A stretch of DNA of 39,212 bases from Planctomycetaceae bacterium (GTDB lineage: Bacteria; Planctomycetota; Planctomycetia; Pirellulales; Pirellulaceae), in assembly GCA_007121535.1 (NCBI GenBank), contig SKKK01000343.1, forward strand, positions 1 through 39,212, given 5' to 3'. Below the pieces are notes generated by a model. It worked only from the letters and a program-made list of their open reading frames with translations. It had not been told where the DNA came from and did no database searches. Every line of letters begins with the position of its first letter. The stretch's first letter is position 1. A program made the position numbers and the translations under genes. Shown here piece after piece: positions 1 to 6,443 of this stretch.

Positions 1-224
1 GCATTTCGATGGCACGTTGCGGCACTGATGCGATGCAAGGCGGCTTCTCGATTGCGGCCAATCGCATCCAATCGCGGCGCGATGCGTTCCTCCAAGGACG
101 CTGCGGACCGCCACAGCGGATGTGCCGTTTCAACCAGTCCCATTTGGGTAAATGCCTGGGCCTGCGAGAGGATCTTGGTTTTCTCCGCCATCAGTCGTTC
201 GATGGAGTGCCGAACTGTCTGCAT
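1..224 (-). CDS. hypothetical protein, 5' part (runs off left edge)
   Basis: An open minus-strand frame enters from the left edge and has no stop in the window. From an ATG at 224 it reads MQTVRHSIERLMAEK, then a helix-rich stretch with a repeat-like pattern (AQAFTQMGLVETAHPLWRSA) and a segment reading RIAPRLDAIGRNREAALHRI. The amphipathic periodicity resembles a TPR-like helical hairpin, but no family can be named. An inner ATG at codon 12 (MAEKTK) is an alternative start. No strong ribosome binding site is visible. Only about 74 codons are present, so the function is unknown. Confidence 0.45.
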   Translation of the reverse strand, partial: MQTVRHSIERLMAEKTKILSQAQAFTQMGLVETAHPLWRSAASLEERIAPRLDAIGRNREAALHRISAATCHRN

Positions 225-356
225 TTCGTCTTGCCCGTTTCGCTCCGCCGAAATAGTGCCCCGTCTGTGCCGATGGGTTTCTGACTGTCAGGAACGCGAT
301 TCCCTGCCGATGATGTACGCTTCGCATTGGCCAATGGATAACGATCGGGTAGTCGG

Positions 357-427
357 GTGAGCGGCAAAGCGCTAGCCCTCGGTGTGTCGCCTGCTCGCGA
401 ATCGGCGGCTAGCGCCGTTCCGCTTCA
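357..427. repeat. palindromic GCTAGCGCC intergenic repeat, copy 1
   Basis: Imperfect inverted repeat with arms GTGAGCGGCAAAGCGCTAG and GGCGGCTAGCGCCGTTCCGC. The same family recurs at 16064-16127 and, as tandem half-units, at 15474-15670. It carries no reading frame and looks like a REP/MITE-type intergenic palindrome. Confidence 0.7.
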
Positions 428-721
428 TGATTTCTTTGCTGGTCCTTACCGTCCATTTCTTGAACCCCGTAGCCTCAACCACAGGACAGACCATGAACGC
501 GTTCCTTGCTGTAGTCGCTGTGCGCCTCGTGGCGCGCAAGGCATGGTGGTCGCGGCCCGAGTGAAACCCACGGATCGAACGACGGATACTATGCTATGAC
601 GCCGTACGGATCGTCGAACACCAGTTCATCTTGAGAGACATCTCGGTGCTGGGACTGGGCCGACCCTTCAAGTCATGCGTCTGAGAGCCTTGTCGCTCAC
701 ACTCACTCAAGGAACCAACAG
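428..721. other. stretch without a recognisable gene
   Basis: Short overlapping frames only, none with a convincing start, hydrophobic signal or family motif. It separates the first palindromic repeat from the broken secreted-protein gene. The same is true of 225-356. Confidence 0.5.
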
Positions 722-1599
722 ATGACAACTTGAATCGCTCTCTTCGTCGTATTCACTGTTTCGGCCATCACGGTCGCTTGCCCTTTCACGTCGTTCGCGG
801 GCGAACCTAGTGCGGCGATTGTTCAGTCGCTCCGGCTGGTCCGTACGCTCGGGGCCGACAACGATTTGTCCGATGGCTGGACGGGCCTGGATTTCTACGA
901 TTTGGCCGAGTTCCGGCTGGAGCCGCAGTGGAGCGACGGCCAGCCGAACCCGGATTGCACTCGGGGGGGCGCTGCGCCTAGTTGGCGGTGCAGCTACGGT
1001 TGGTTCGAAACTGCGAAGGAGGGGCTGGACCGGGGCACGATGGCCGTTCCCGGCACGGCCATTGCCGTGGCCCGGGACCGCCCGACGGAGGCCACCGGCG
1101 CCGTGGTCCTGTGGAGTTCCGAGTTCACTCCGCGGCGAGCCCGCTCGGCCACCGGCGAATTGACGGTCGAGTATGGGGGGCAGCGGCTGGTCTTGCGTCT
1201 GGAAGCCAAGGACCCCGACAAGGCCGGGCTGCCGCTTGGCAGGTTGGACTTGTCCCTGACTCAAGTGCCGATGCCGCCGGGCGATCAAGGCTGGTTGCTC
1301 TTCGATCACGCCGTCGCGGGGAAGCGGGACGCCCTGTTGTCTTACCGTACCGAACCGTACTTCGAGCGCAAGCAAGCCCGGGTGCGCGACATCTCCGAGG
1401 CGCTGGAGGAACACATCCGCGGCTGGCTCGACGGTCGGTTGCCGCCGGAGATTCCTGCTTCGGCCCTGCTGGACGAACCCGGCTTGTCCCAGCTCAACAA
1501 CCGTTGTTCGGGCTGGGTGCTGCGTCGGCCCGAGAGGAATTCGAAACGTTGGGCAGCCAGATCGATCCCCGCCGCATCCCGCGAGCAAACGGCTGGTGA
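722..1599 (+). pseudogene. broken gene for a secreted hypothetical protein
   Basis: An AAGGA motif at 709-713 precedes ATG ACA ACT, but codon 4 is TGA (731-733). The same frame then continues as a good export signal (IALFVVFTVSAITVACPF, then a cleavage-like SFAGE) and a long coding-looking body (GWTGLDFYDLAEFRLEPQW, ALEEHIRGWLDGRLPPEIP). Near 1500 the plausible C-terminus shifts by one frame (LFGLGAASAREEFETLGSQ, ending RANGW at 1597-1599). The gene therefore seems to carry an early nonsense codon and a frameshift. An intact start at TTG 866 would lose the signal peptide. The family is not recognised. The long antisense frame over the same bases is a shadow. Confidence 0.55.
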
Positions 1600-1686
1600 G
1601 GCGGATCGGCGCCAAGCAGGTCGATCGTAAGGATCGGCAAGGAAGCAACTATCCATATCCGTTCAGATTGCAAGCGGAAGTCCACG

Positions 1687-1715
1687 TTGAACCTCACCCG
1701 AGTTCCTGCTACAAT
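1687..1715 (+). promoter_or_regulatory. sigma70-like promoter of the antitoxin-toxin pair
   Basis: TTGAAC at 1687-1692 and TACAAT at 1710-1715 with an exact 17-nt spacer. The site lies 63 nt upstream of the antitoxin ATG, which has a GGAGGAAGG ribosome binding site. Just upstream, 1653-1674 is a near copy of an internal stretch of the antitoxin gene (around 1846-1866). Confidence 0.6.
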
Positions 1716-1778
1716 TCGTAGACCGATGGCAACGCGTTTGTTTTCGGCTCGAATCGACAAGTCTCCGGAGGAAGGCCG

Positions 1779-2078
1779 ATGAGAATCCCCGTGGTTGTAG
1801 AACCCACATCGGAAAACCGTTTTCGTGCCAGCAGCGGCGATCCGCTCAGATTGCAGGCGGAAGCTTCGACCCGTGAGGAAGCGGTGCAGAAGCTTCGTGA
1901 ACTCGTGCATGGCCGGATGAAGGCTGGCGTCCAGATCGTGTCCTTGGACCTGGGCGCCGCAAGTCACCCGCTGGCCCCGTTCGCGGGCATGTTGAAAGAC
2001 GATCCGCTATTGGAGCCTTGGAAACAAGCCGTGTCCGAATATCGTAGCGAACGGGAGAACGACCCGGAAACACGATGA
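1779..2078 (+). CDS. type II antitoxin (partner of a VapC-like PIN toxin)
   Basis: A 99-residue protein starting MRIPVVVEPTSENRFRASS after a strong GGAGGAAGG ribosome binding site. The N-terminal half is a small beta-rich fold with the 'STREEAVQKLRELVHGRM' helix often seen in antitoxins that pair with PIN toxins. The C-terminal part (PLAPFAGMLKDDPLLEPW) is the flexible toxin-binding type of tail. Its stop overlaps the start of the vapC remnant (ATGA, 2075-2078), the usual arrangement of such pairs. Family membership is inferred from recalled planctomycete homologues and from context. Because the toxin is broken, this antitoxin is probably a leftover or serves another toxin. Confidence 0.7.
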   Translation: MRIPVVVEPTSENRFRASSGDPLRLQAEASTREEAVQKLRELVHGRMKAGVQIVSLDLGAASHPLAPFAGMLKDDPLLEPWKQAVSEYRSERENDPETR

Positions 2079-2361
2079 AGCGGTACGTTCTTGATACCGA
2101 TATTCTGCGTTTGTTCCAGGAGGGACACGAGGCGGTGTGCCAACGCATTTGCGCTCACGCCCTCGTCGAACTAGCCACCACGGTCATCACCGTGGAAGAG
2201 CAACTATCCGGCTGAAGCTAGGGGTGAAAAAAATGGATCTCAGAATCGCCGCTATTACGCTGGAACATGGTGGCGTCTTGGTTACGCGGAATGTGCGGGA
2301 TTTCCAGGATATCCCCGGACTGGCCATCGAGAACTGGGCGCTCGCGGAAGATCGCGATTGA
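2075..2361 (+). pseudogene. vapC-type PIN-domain toxin with internal deletion
   Basis: The start (MKRYVLDTDILRLFQEG) carries the first catalytic Asp region of a PIN ribonuclease and continues to TTVITVEEQLSG before a TGA at about 2213. One frame over, directly downstream, is the typical PIN C-terminus (KKMDLRIAAITLEHG, VLVTRNVRDFQDIPG, IENWA), ending at 2361. Compared with a normal VapC of about 130-140 residues, the middle of roughly 55-60 residues is gone and the join is out of frame. The toxin should be inactive: the N-terminal acidic residue and the C-terminal acidic cluster are no longer on one chain. Confidence 0.75.
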
Positions 2362-2400
2362 CATCGAACTTGCACGCCGAAAAAGGACAACATCCTCGCG

Positions 2401-2748
2401 ATGAAATACCATTTCCCGCTGTTCGTTCTGATTCTGGCATACACGATCCTGCCTTGTTCCGTCGTTCCGTGTTGCGGCGGGTGGCATGCCTGGGCGTCTG
2501 AAGCGGCGGAATCGTCGCCGCAGTCGGTGATTGCGGCGGTTGCCGAACGGCCGGCCGAGGTGAATTTGGGCGTCAAGTTCATCGAGCATGGCGGCAAACA
2601 GGTGATCTGGGCGTTGAATGGTCTGCCCGACCGCACCGACGGTTGGCAGCGTTGGGAGTGGCGGATCACGACGGACCCGCGCATGGCTCACGGTGTGTTT
2701 TCCATCCTGTTGATCGGTTTGCCTCTCGCGGGCACCCGATATCGGTAA
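2401..2748 (+). CDS. small secreted hypothetical protein
   Basis: A 115-codon frame with a classic export signal (MKYHFPLFVLILAYTILPCS) followed by a soluble region containing LGVKFIEHGGKQVIWALNG. The last 20 residues become hydrophobic and end in TRYR, suggesting that the C-terminus is a frameshift or truncation product. No family is recognised. It follows the vapC remnant at 40 nt and lies in a decayed region, so it may itself be a remnant. Confidence 0.4.
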   Translation: MKYHFPLFVLILAYTILPCSVVPCCGGWHAWASEAAESSPQSVIAAVAERPAEVNLGVKFIEHGGKQVIWALNGLPDRTDGWQRWEWRITTDPRMAHGVFSILLIGLPLAGTRYR

Positions 2749-2820
2749 CGAGTACGAGTACGAAGGCAGGCTGAGTTGCGGGAGTCAGGCCGCGTTAGGT
2801 CCAGTGAAATGGAAGCGTTG

Positions 2821-3052
2821 ACTCGCCGCGATCCGGTCAACATCGTCATTGGCATGACGAATTAGACCACCGAATCTTCCAAGCCTGTTACGTCGCTGGC
2901 CATCAACACGATCGCCACGACATTGATGACGGCGATCGTGTGGCTGGCGATACTGCGGCTGTATTGATGACGGTCAGCGTGATAGGGTATTCGCCGTCTT
3001 CGAGTACCGATTCCGGCTGGAAAGGGTATCAGTTTTCCGGTGATGAAGTGGC
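2821..3052 (-). pseudogene. PKD-repeat surface protein fragment, left copy
   Basis: Read on the minus strand, this encodes ESVLEDGEYPITLTVINTA, then after a one-base loss SHTIAVINVVAIVLMASDV, the signature of PKD/Ig-like repeat surface proteins. It is a diverged, shortened copy of 12838-13560: both share a segment starting TTGACTCGCCGCGATCCGGT, and the left copy lacks about 210 nt present on the right. Frameshift and stops make it non-functional. It sits on the far side of the CRISPR-Cas locus from its sister copy. Confidence 0.7.
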
Positions 3053-3053
3053 C

Positions 3054-3284
3054 CATCATCCGGAACGTTGTCCGCTGGCTCGGCAGAACGGCAAACTGGA
3101 GTTGGAGGTACGTGAATTCCACTTCGGCAAACGGCCCCATGTCTTTCGCGTCACCTTCACCGTCGATGGGGCGTCGGTACGCATCCTGCGGATTCGCCGT
3201 GCCCAGCGCCGCGCCCTAACTGGTCGCCAATTGCAGCGGGCATGGGAGGAGGACGACCAGAAGGAACTCGACCAGGAAGAATGA
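3054..3284 (+). pseudogene. RelE/ParE-type toxin, C-terminal remnant
   Basis: The frame ending at 3284 reads PERCPLARQNGKLELEVREF, FGKRPHVFRVTFTVDGASV and RILRIRRAQRRALTGRQLQ. This matches the C-terminal two thirds of RelE/ParE-type toxins (a fold ending in strands with conserved Arg/His, often followed by a final helix). The N-terminal part is missing: upstream the frame runs straight into the PKD-gene fragment. Family assignment is from pattern recall and moderately sure. No start codon or ribosome binding site is present at the junction. Confidence 0.55.
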
Positions 3285-3444
3285 CCAAACAACCAGCGCG
3301 ATCAGATTCCAGAATCGTACCAACTGCCGCCCGAGGACGTCCTCGGCCGCCGCCTCCAGATCCAACCGCACCAGGACGCGCAGACGATTGTCCACCGGGA
3401 ATGCCTCGACTGTGGCCAAACGTGATGTTCATCCGGGTAGCTCC

Positions 3445-3518
3445 TTAGAGGCGGTAACAAAACCGCCCATGTAGGATGGCTCTCCGAGCCGTCAGGCGGT
3501 TTTGTTACAGCCTCTTAG
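3445..3518. repeat. inverted-repeat element (MITE-like)
   Basis: Arms TTAGAGGCGGTAACAAAACC and GGCGGTTTTGTTACAGCCTC pair over about 22 bp with one mismatch. The centre contains a second small hairpin (GGCTCTCCGAGCC). There is no coding content. It could act as a bidirectional terminator or be a short non-autonomous element. Confidence 0.6.
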
Positions 3519-3901
3519 ACTCCAGATTCGCGGCAGAAAATATTGGCAAAGAATGCCCGTCTTCTTCCGGTTTGTCCTGCCTAGTCTTCAGCCGGGAATC
3601 ACCCGCCTCAGAGCGTCAAATCCAGGCAGACTTGCCGGCTCGAACGCACAACCATCGCTTCCGTCGAAGCCCATTTCGGTGACCCCCTCCCGGAAGATCT
3701 CGTCCCGCCGTTCGTGGCACCACTGGATTGCCCGTACAGCGGTTACTCCAGAAGTCCGGCATCCAGGACCAGACGCAGTTCTCTTTCTGTTGGAGCGTAA
3801 CATTCGGCCATTTCCCATTCCTCCTACCTGGGCATATAACCAAGACGGTGGCATATTTGATCAAGGCTGCGAGTTTTTATAGCTGGGTGGCACCTATTTT
3901 G
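3519..3901. other. stretch without a recognisable gene upstream of the CRISPR locus
   Basis: Only short, mutually overlapping frames. Minus-strand frames here (for example one containing RAIQWCHERRDEIFREG) look coding-like for short runs but lack a clear start or family, so decayed genes are likely. From about 3885 the composition changes abruptly to AT-rich, marking the promoter region of the CRISPR locus. The stretch 3285-3444 is likewise without a supported gene. Confidence 0.45.
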
Positions 3902-3936
3902 ATTTGATTTTTAATTAACACTTCACATAAACACTT
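3902..3936 (-). promoter_or_regulatory. predicted Cascade operator: PAM plus partial protospacer for the CreR-like RNA
   Basis: On the minus strand 3936-3934 reads AAG, the best-known type I-E PAM, and the next 15 nt (3933-3919) read TGTTTATGTGAAGTG. The first 15 nt of the pseudo-spacer at 4272-4286 read TGTTTTTGTGATGTG. Thirteen of 15 positions match and the only mismatches are positions 6 and 12. Beyond position 15 pairing stops. The PAM (+ strand CTT) overlaps the first two bases of the -35 box TTGACA. A Cascade bound here would cover the upstream edge of the promoter and contact the -35 box. The matches are seen directly; repression is inferred. Confidence 0.75.
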
Positions 3937-3963
3937 GACAAATATTTGCCCGATCTGTAAGAT
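3935..3963 (+). promoter_or_regulatory. sigma70-like promoter at the head of the CRISPR locus
   Basis: TTGACA at 3935-3940 (perfect -35) and TAAGAT at 3958-3963 with a 17-nt spacer, in an AT-rich island (3885-3975) unlike the surrounding GC-rich DNA. Transcription would start near 3970 and read through the small gene at 4005, the repeat-like element and probably the whole cas operon. It is the only strong promoter I can find between 3500 and 4409. Confidence 0.75.
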
Positions 3964-4004
3964 TCGAGAGTAAATGCTTCTTTTACTTTCGGACGAATGA
4001 GCAC

Positions 4005-4241
4005 ATGACTGCGAGCAAAAAGTGGACAGCCTATCGCTTCGAGTTCTTTTCCATCGTCCAGACACTCAAGGGCCGGGGCATTGATGTAGACCGACTTCCG
4101 TACACGCCGCTGTTCGACGAACTTTACGAGACGTTCATCCAGCGATTCTCGCTGGACATTTCACGCAGTGAGTTTTTCTGGCAGTTAGTCGTGGTTCGAA
4201 AGAACTACACAAAATGGCGTGATCAGTTCCTCGGAAATTAG
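4005..4241 (+). CDS. small hypothetical protein between the locus promoter and the CreR-like element
   Basis: A 78-residue protein (starting MTASKKWTAYRFEFFSIVQ, ending YTKWRDQFLGN) rich in aromatic and charged residues. It has no signal peptide, no membrane segment and no recognised motif. The ribosome binding site is weak (CGGA about 13 nt upstream). Its stop codon (4239-4241) directly abuts the first degenerate repeat. This is the position of creT relative to creA in CreTA modules, where the crRNA-like RNA represses the promoter of the upstream gene. It could equally be a regulator or accessory factor of the Cas3-less system. It is too short and unlike Cas11. Function unknown. Confidence 0.6.
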   Translation: MTASKKWTAYRFEFFSIVQTLKGRGIDVDRLPYTPLFDELYETFIQRFSLDISRSEFFWQLVVVRKNYTKWRDQFLGN

Positions 4242-4332
4242 CCTTTCCCCACTTCATGTGGGGATGAACCGTGTTTTTGTGATGTGCGTTGACAGAAGTG
4301 TACCATTTCCCCATGTTGATGGGGGCCAGTCA
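4242..4332 (+). ncRNA. CreR/CreA-like crRNA: degenerate repeat - pseudo-spacer - degenerate repeat
   Basis: The first degenerate repeat (4242-4271) has the hairpin CCCCAC-TTCAT-GTGGGG followed by ATGAACCG, which differs from the array's 3' handle GTGAACCG by one base. The pseudo-spacer is 4272-4303 (32 nt). The second degenerate repeat has the hairpin CCCCAT-GTTG-ATGGGG (4309-4324) but no conserved handle. The hairpins are 62 nt apart, matching the array period of 60-62. Processing by the Cas6e domain after each hairpin would release a crRNA-like RNA with a nearly normal 5' handle. Its seed matches the promoter site at 3919-3936. This is the architecture described for CreR (Cas-regulating) and CreA (toxin-repressing) RNAs. 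No separate promoter is obvious, so it may be cut from the cas transcript itself. Confidence 0.8.
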
Positions 4333-4408
4333 GCGTTCGGGGGGCCATGTAGCGAGGGCTTTGTTCCCGACGCGCGTTGTTTTATCCTTTACCCTGGGGA
4401 GAACGATT

Positions 4409-6406
4409 GTGACGACTCATGCGATGGGGCGGCCAGTGTTTGACGTCATTAGCGATCGGTGGCTTGATGTCGTCCGAGTCGATGGCACGCCAGAGGTCTT
4501 GTCGCTACGGCAAGTCTTGACCAATGCGCATTGCATAGCCCGGTTTTCAGAGGCCTCGCCGTTGACCGAAGTTGCTCTGCTGCGGTTCCTAATCGCGTTG
4601 ACCAGCGACGGATTGCGGAACGAGGTCCCCGCTGAGCCTCAGTGGCCGGAGTTCGTGAGGCGATGCCGGGCTGGTTTTCCGCCCAGTGTAATCGCTGCGA
4701 TCCTGGCGCCGTTGACTGGTCGGTCGGACGTACTGGATCCTGATCACGACGGACTGTTCGATGGCCCGGCGGTAGCGCGCGTTTCCGGATGGGACGATCC
4801 CAATGCCCGGCAACCGGTCTCACGCTTCCTGCCCGAGCTTCCGGCTGGAACCAATCTCGCTCATTTCAGGCACTTATCGGACGAGGAGTCGGCATTGTGC
4901 GCGGCGTGCTTGCTCAAGAGTCGTCTTGTTGAAGCGGCGTTCGCTCGTTGCGGCTTGGGTCCGTCGCTCAGCAGACATCTTCTCGCGACGGTCGCCGGCA
5001 TGGAACCTCGTTACATCGTCCCTTACGCGGATACGCTGCTGGGCACGCTGTTGGTGAACTTGATAGTCGAGGACCCAAGTCGGCCGTCGTGGGTGTCGAT
5101 TCACTGCAAGAAGGATGGCGATCCGGGGCCGATCGCTCGGATGACGTGGCGCCCTCGACTGATGCTCCCGCTCGAATCAAGCCTTTCCAGACGAGCCTGC
5201 TCGTGCTGCGGAACGACGGCCCGCCCACGGTTCGGGCAGGCGGTAATGGTGGACACGTACAACCACAAGGGCAGCCCGTTCGGCAGCAAAGCCGATGTCG
5301 ACCGGTGGAAGTTGGCCGGAGGTGACGTCCATCTCTTGCGGGCAATTGACAGTGAAAGGACTTCCCTCACGCTCGGGCTGCGCTGCGAGGAATGGCCGCT
5401 TCGTGTCATTGTGCGATTGCTGGGTGGCAAAGCCAGTCCAGTTTTGGACGTGCTTCCCGAGCGGATGGCTGCATGGGAGGGATCGGTGTCGATCGGCATC
5501 ACGTCGAGCGCCGGGAATCAGATGAAGATCGACGACGCGCGCCACGCCGCCGTGATGGTTCCTCCGGCGCTGCTTGCACGCTCGGAGGAAGAGCGCACTA
5601 TGCTGGCCCATGCGCTGGCCAAAGTCTTCGACAAACCCAACAGGCCACGGCGCAGTAAACTGATACCGTCCGCAGTCCCAACGCTTCTCTCGCAGCTTGG
5701 GGCTTCCGACCATTCGCAGGCGGTTGTGGCCGCCTGGCTGGAACGGGGCAACGCCCCAGCGAGCCGAGTCACGTCTGGTGAACAGGGACCGACATCGGAT
5801 AGGAATGATGACCAGGATGCTGTCCGGTCAAACGATCCCTTACTTTGTGCCGCGAAGAACGCTATTCGTCGGCTCACTCGCCTCACGCCACAAGAACTCG
5901 TAGCGTTGCGTGCGAGGGAATTAGCCAAGTCAACCGATCCCGCGGCGTGGCAAGCGGCCTTTGAAAAGGTCTGGCACGGCTTGGTCTTGCCCACGGGATG
6001 CCCGCGATACGCTTTTCGTGAAGCCTTAGCAACAGTCGCTCCGATCTTCGCTACGTACGGGAAGCAGAATTCCCTGTTTTCGAAGCGCCGAGCCTTCGAG
6101 CAACAACTCCAGCGCAAGGTGAACTCGGAGCGCAATAGGCGCGCGCGGACCGGTGATCCGGGCGCCGTGACGGTGCTGCTCGGCAGCACGCTCGATGCCC
6201 CGCCCGAACATCGCGATGGACTGCTGTTGCGATTGGTAGGTGCCATCATAGATGCGGGAGCCACCGCAAATTCCGGTCGCGTCGACTTTTGCAGCCTATT
6301 ACTTGAAGTGGTCCATTGGAACGATCCCGTTGATCCAACTCCAGCCCGCTGGGATCAGATCCTGAACCTAGTCGCGAATGCTGCCAGTGAGAGGACGATT
6401 CCCTGA
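4409..6406 (+). CDS. cas8e: Cas8e (Cse1) large subunit with a Cas11 (Cse2)-like C-terminal domain
   Basis: Large subunit of type I-E Cascade, which recognises the PAM. The N-terminus (VFDVISDRWLDVVRVDGTP, then the ARFSEASPLTEVALLRFLI helix) is the standard Cse1 opening, followed by CxxC-type pairs (CSCCG). GTG 4409 is preferred as start because GGGGAGA lies 6 nt upstream; ATG 4424 is the alternative. At 665 residues it is about 160 longer than E. coli Cse1 (502), and the surplus equals one Cse2. The last 165 residues end DFCSLLLEVVHWNDPVDPT, PARWDQILNLV, the usual Cse2 C-terminal pattern (Leu-rich helix, W-[DN]-[DH]-P, then RW). No separate cse2 gene lies between this gene and cas7, where it normally sits. 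The Cas8e assignment is firm; the Cas11 domain is inferred from length, position and C-terminal motif. Confidence 0.87.
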   Translation: MTTHAMGRPVFDVISDRWLDVVRVDGTPEVLSLRQVLTNAHCIARFSEASPLTEVALLRFLIALTSDGLRNEVPAEPQWPEFVRRCRAGFPPSVIAAILAPLTGRSDVLDPDHDGLFDGPAVARVSGWDDPNARQPVSRFLPELPAGTNLAHFRHLSDEESALCAACLLKSRLVEAAFARCGLGPSLSRHLLATVAGMEPRYIVPYADTLLGTLLVNLIVEDPSRPSWVSIHCKKDGDPGPIARMTWRPRLMLPLESSLSRRACSCCGTTARPRFGQAVMVDTYNHKGSPFGSKADVDRWKLAGGDVHLLRAIDSERTSLTLGLRCEEWPLRVIVRLLGGKASPVLDVLPERMAAWEGSVSIGITSSAGNQMKIDDARHAAVMVPPALLARSEEERTMLAHALAKVFDKPNRPRRSKLIPSAVPTLLSQLGASDHSQAVVAAWLERGNAPASRVTSGEQGPTSDRNDDQDAVRSNDPLLCAAKNAIRRLTRLTPQELVALRARELAKSTDPAAWQAAFEKVWHGLVLPTGCPRYAFREALATVAPIFATYGKQNSLFSKRRAFEQQLQRKVNSERNRRARTGDPGAVTVLLGSTLDAPPEHRDGLLLRLVGAIIDAGATANSGRVDFCSLLLEVVHWNDPVDPTPARWDQILNLVANAASERTIP

Positions 6407-6443
6407 AGTGTCTTTCCCATTCCCTGTCTAGCGAGGTGCTACC

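Noticed and set aside
707-1648. Long minus-strand frame (313 codons) over the broken secreted-protein gene.
   Set aside because: Arg/Pro/Gly-rich antisense shadow in GC-rich DNA; the plus strand has a signal peptide and coding-like sequence.
3902-3933. The promoter site as a full-length protospacer of an ordinary self-targeting guide.
   Set aside because: Matching stops after position 15, so this fits regulation by partial pairing rather than cutting.
4289-4317. A second promoter inside the pseudo-spacer (TTGACA at 4289-4294).
   Set aside because: No acceptable -10 box 16-18 nt downstream (CATGTT is poor); the TTGACA is more likely chance or part of the guide.
4289-4408. Extending cas8e upstream to 4289.
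   Set aside because: That extension would run through the second degenerate repeat hairpin and has no family similarity; GTG 4409 has a proper ribosome binding site.
5518-6264. Minus-strand frame of 248 codons inside cas8e.
   Set aside because: Ser/Arg-rich shadow of cas8e with no recognisable domain.
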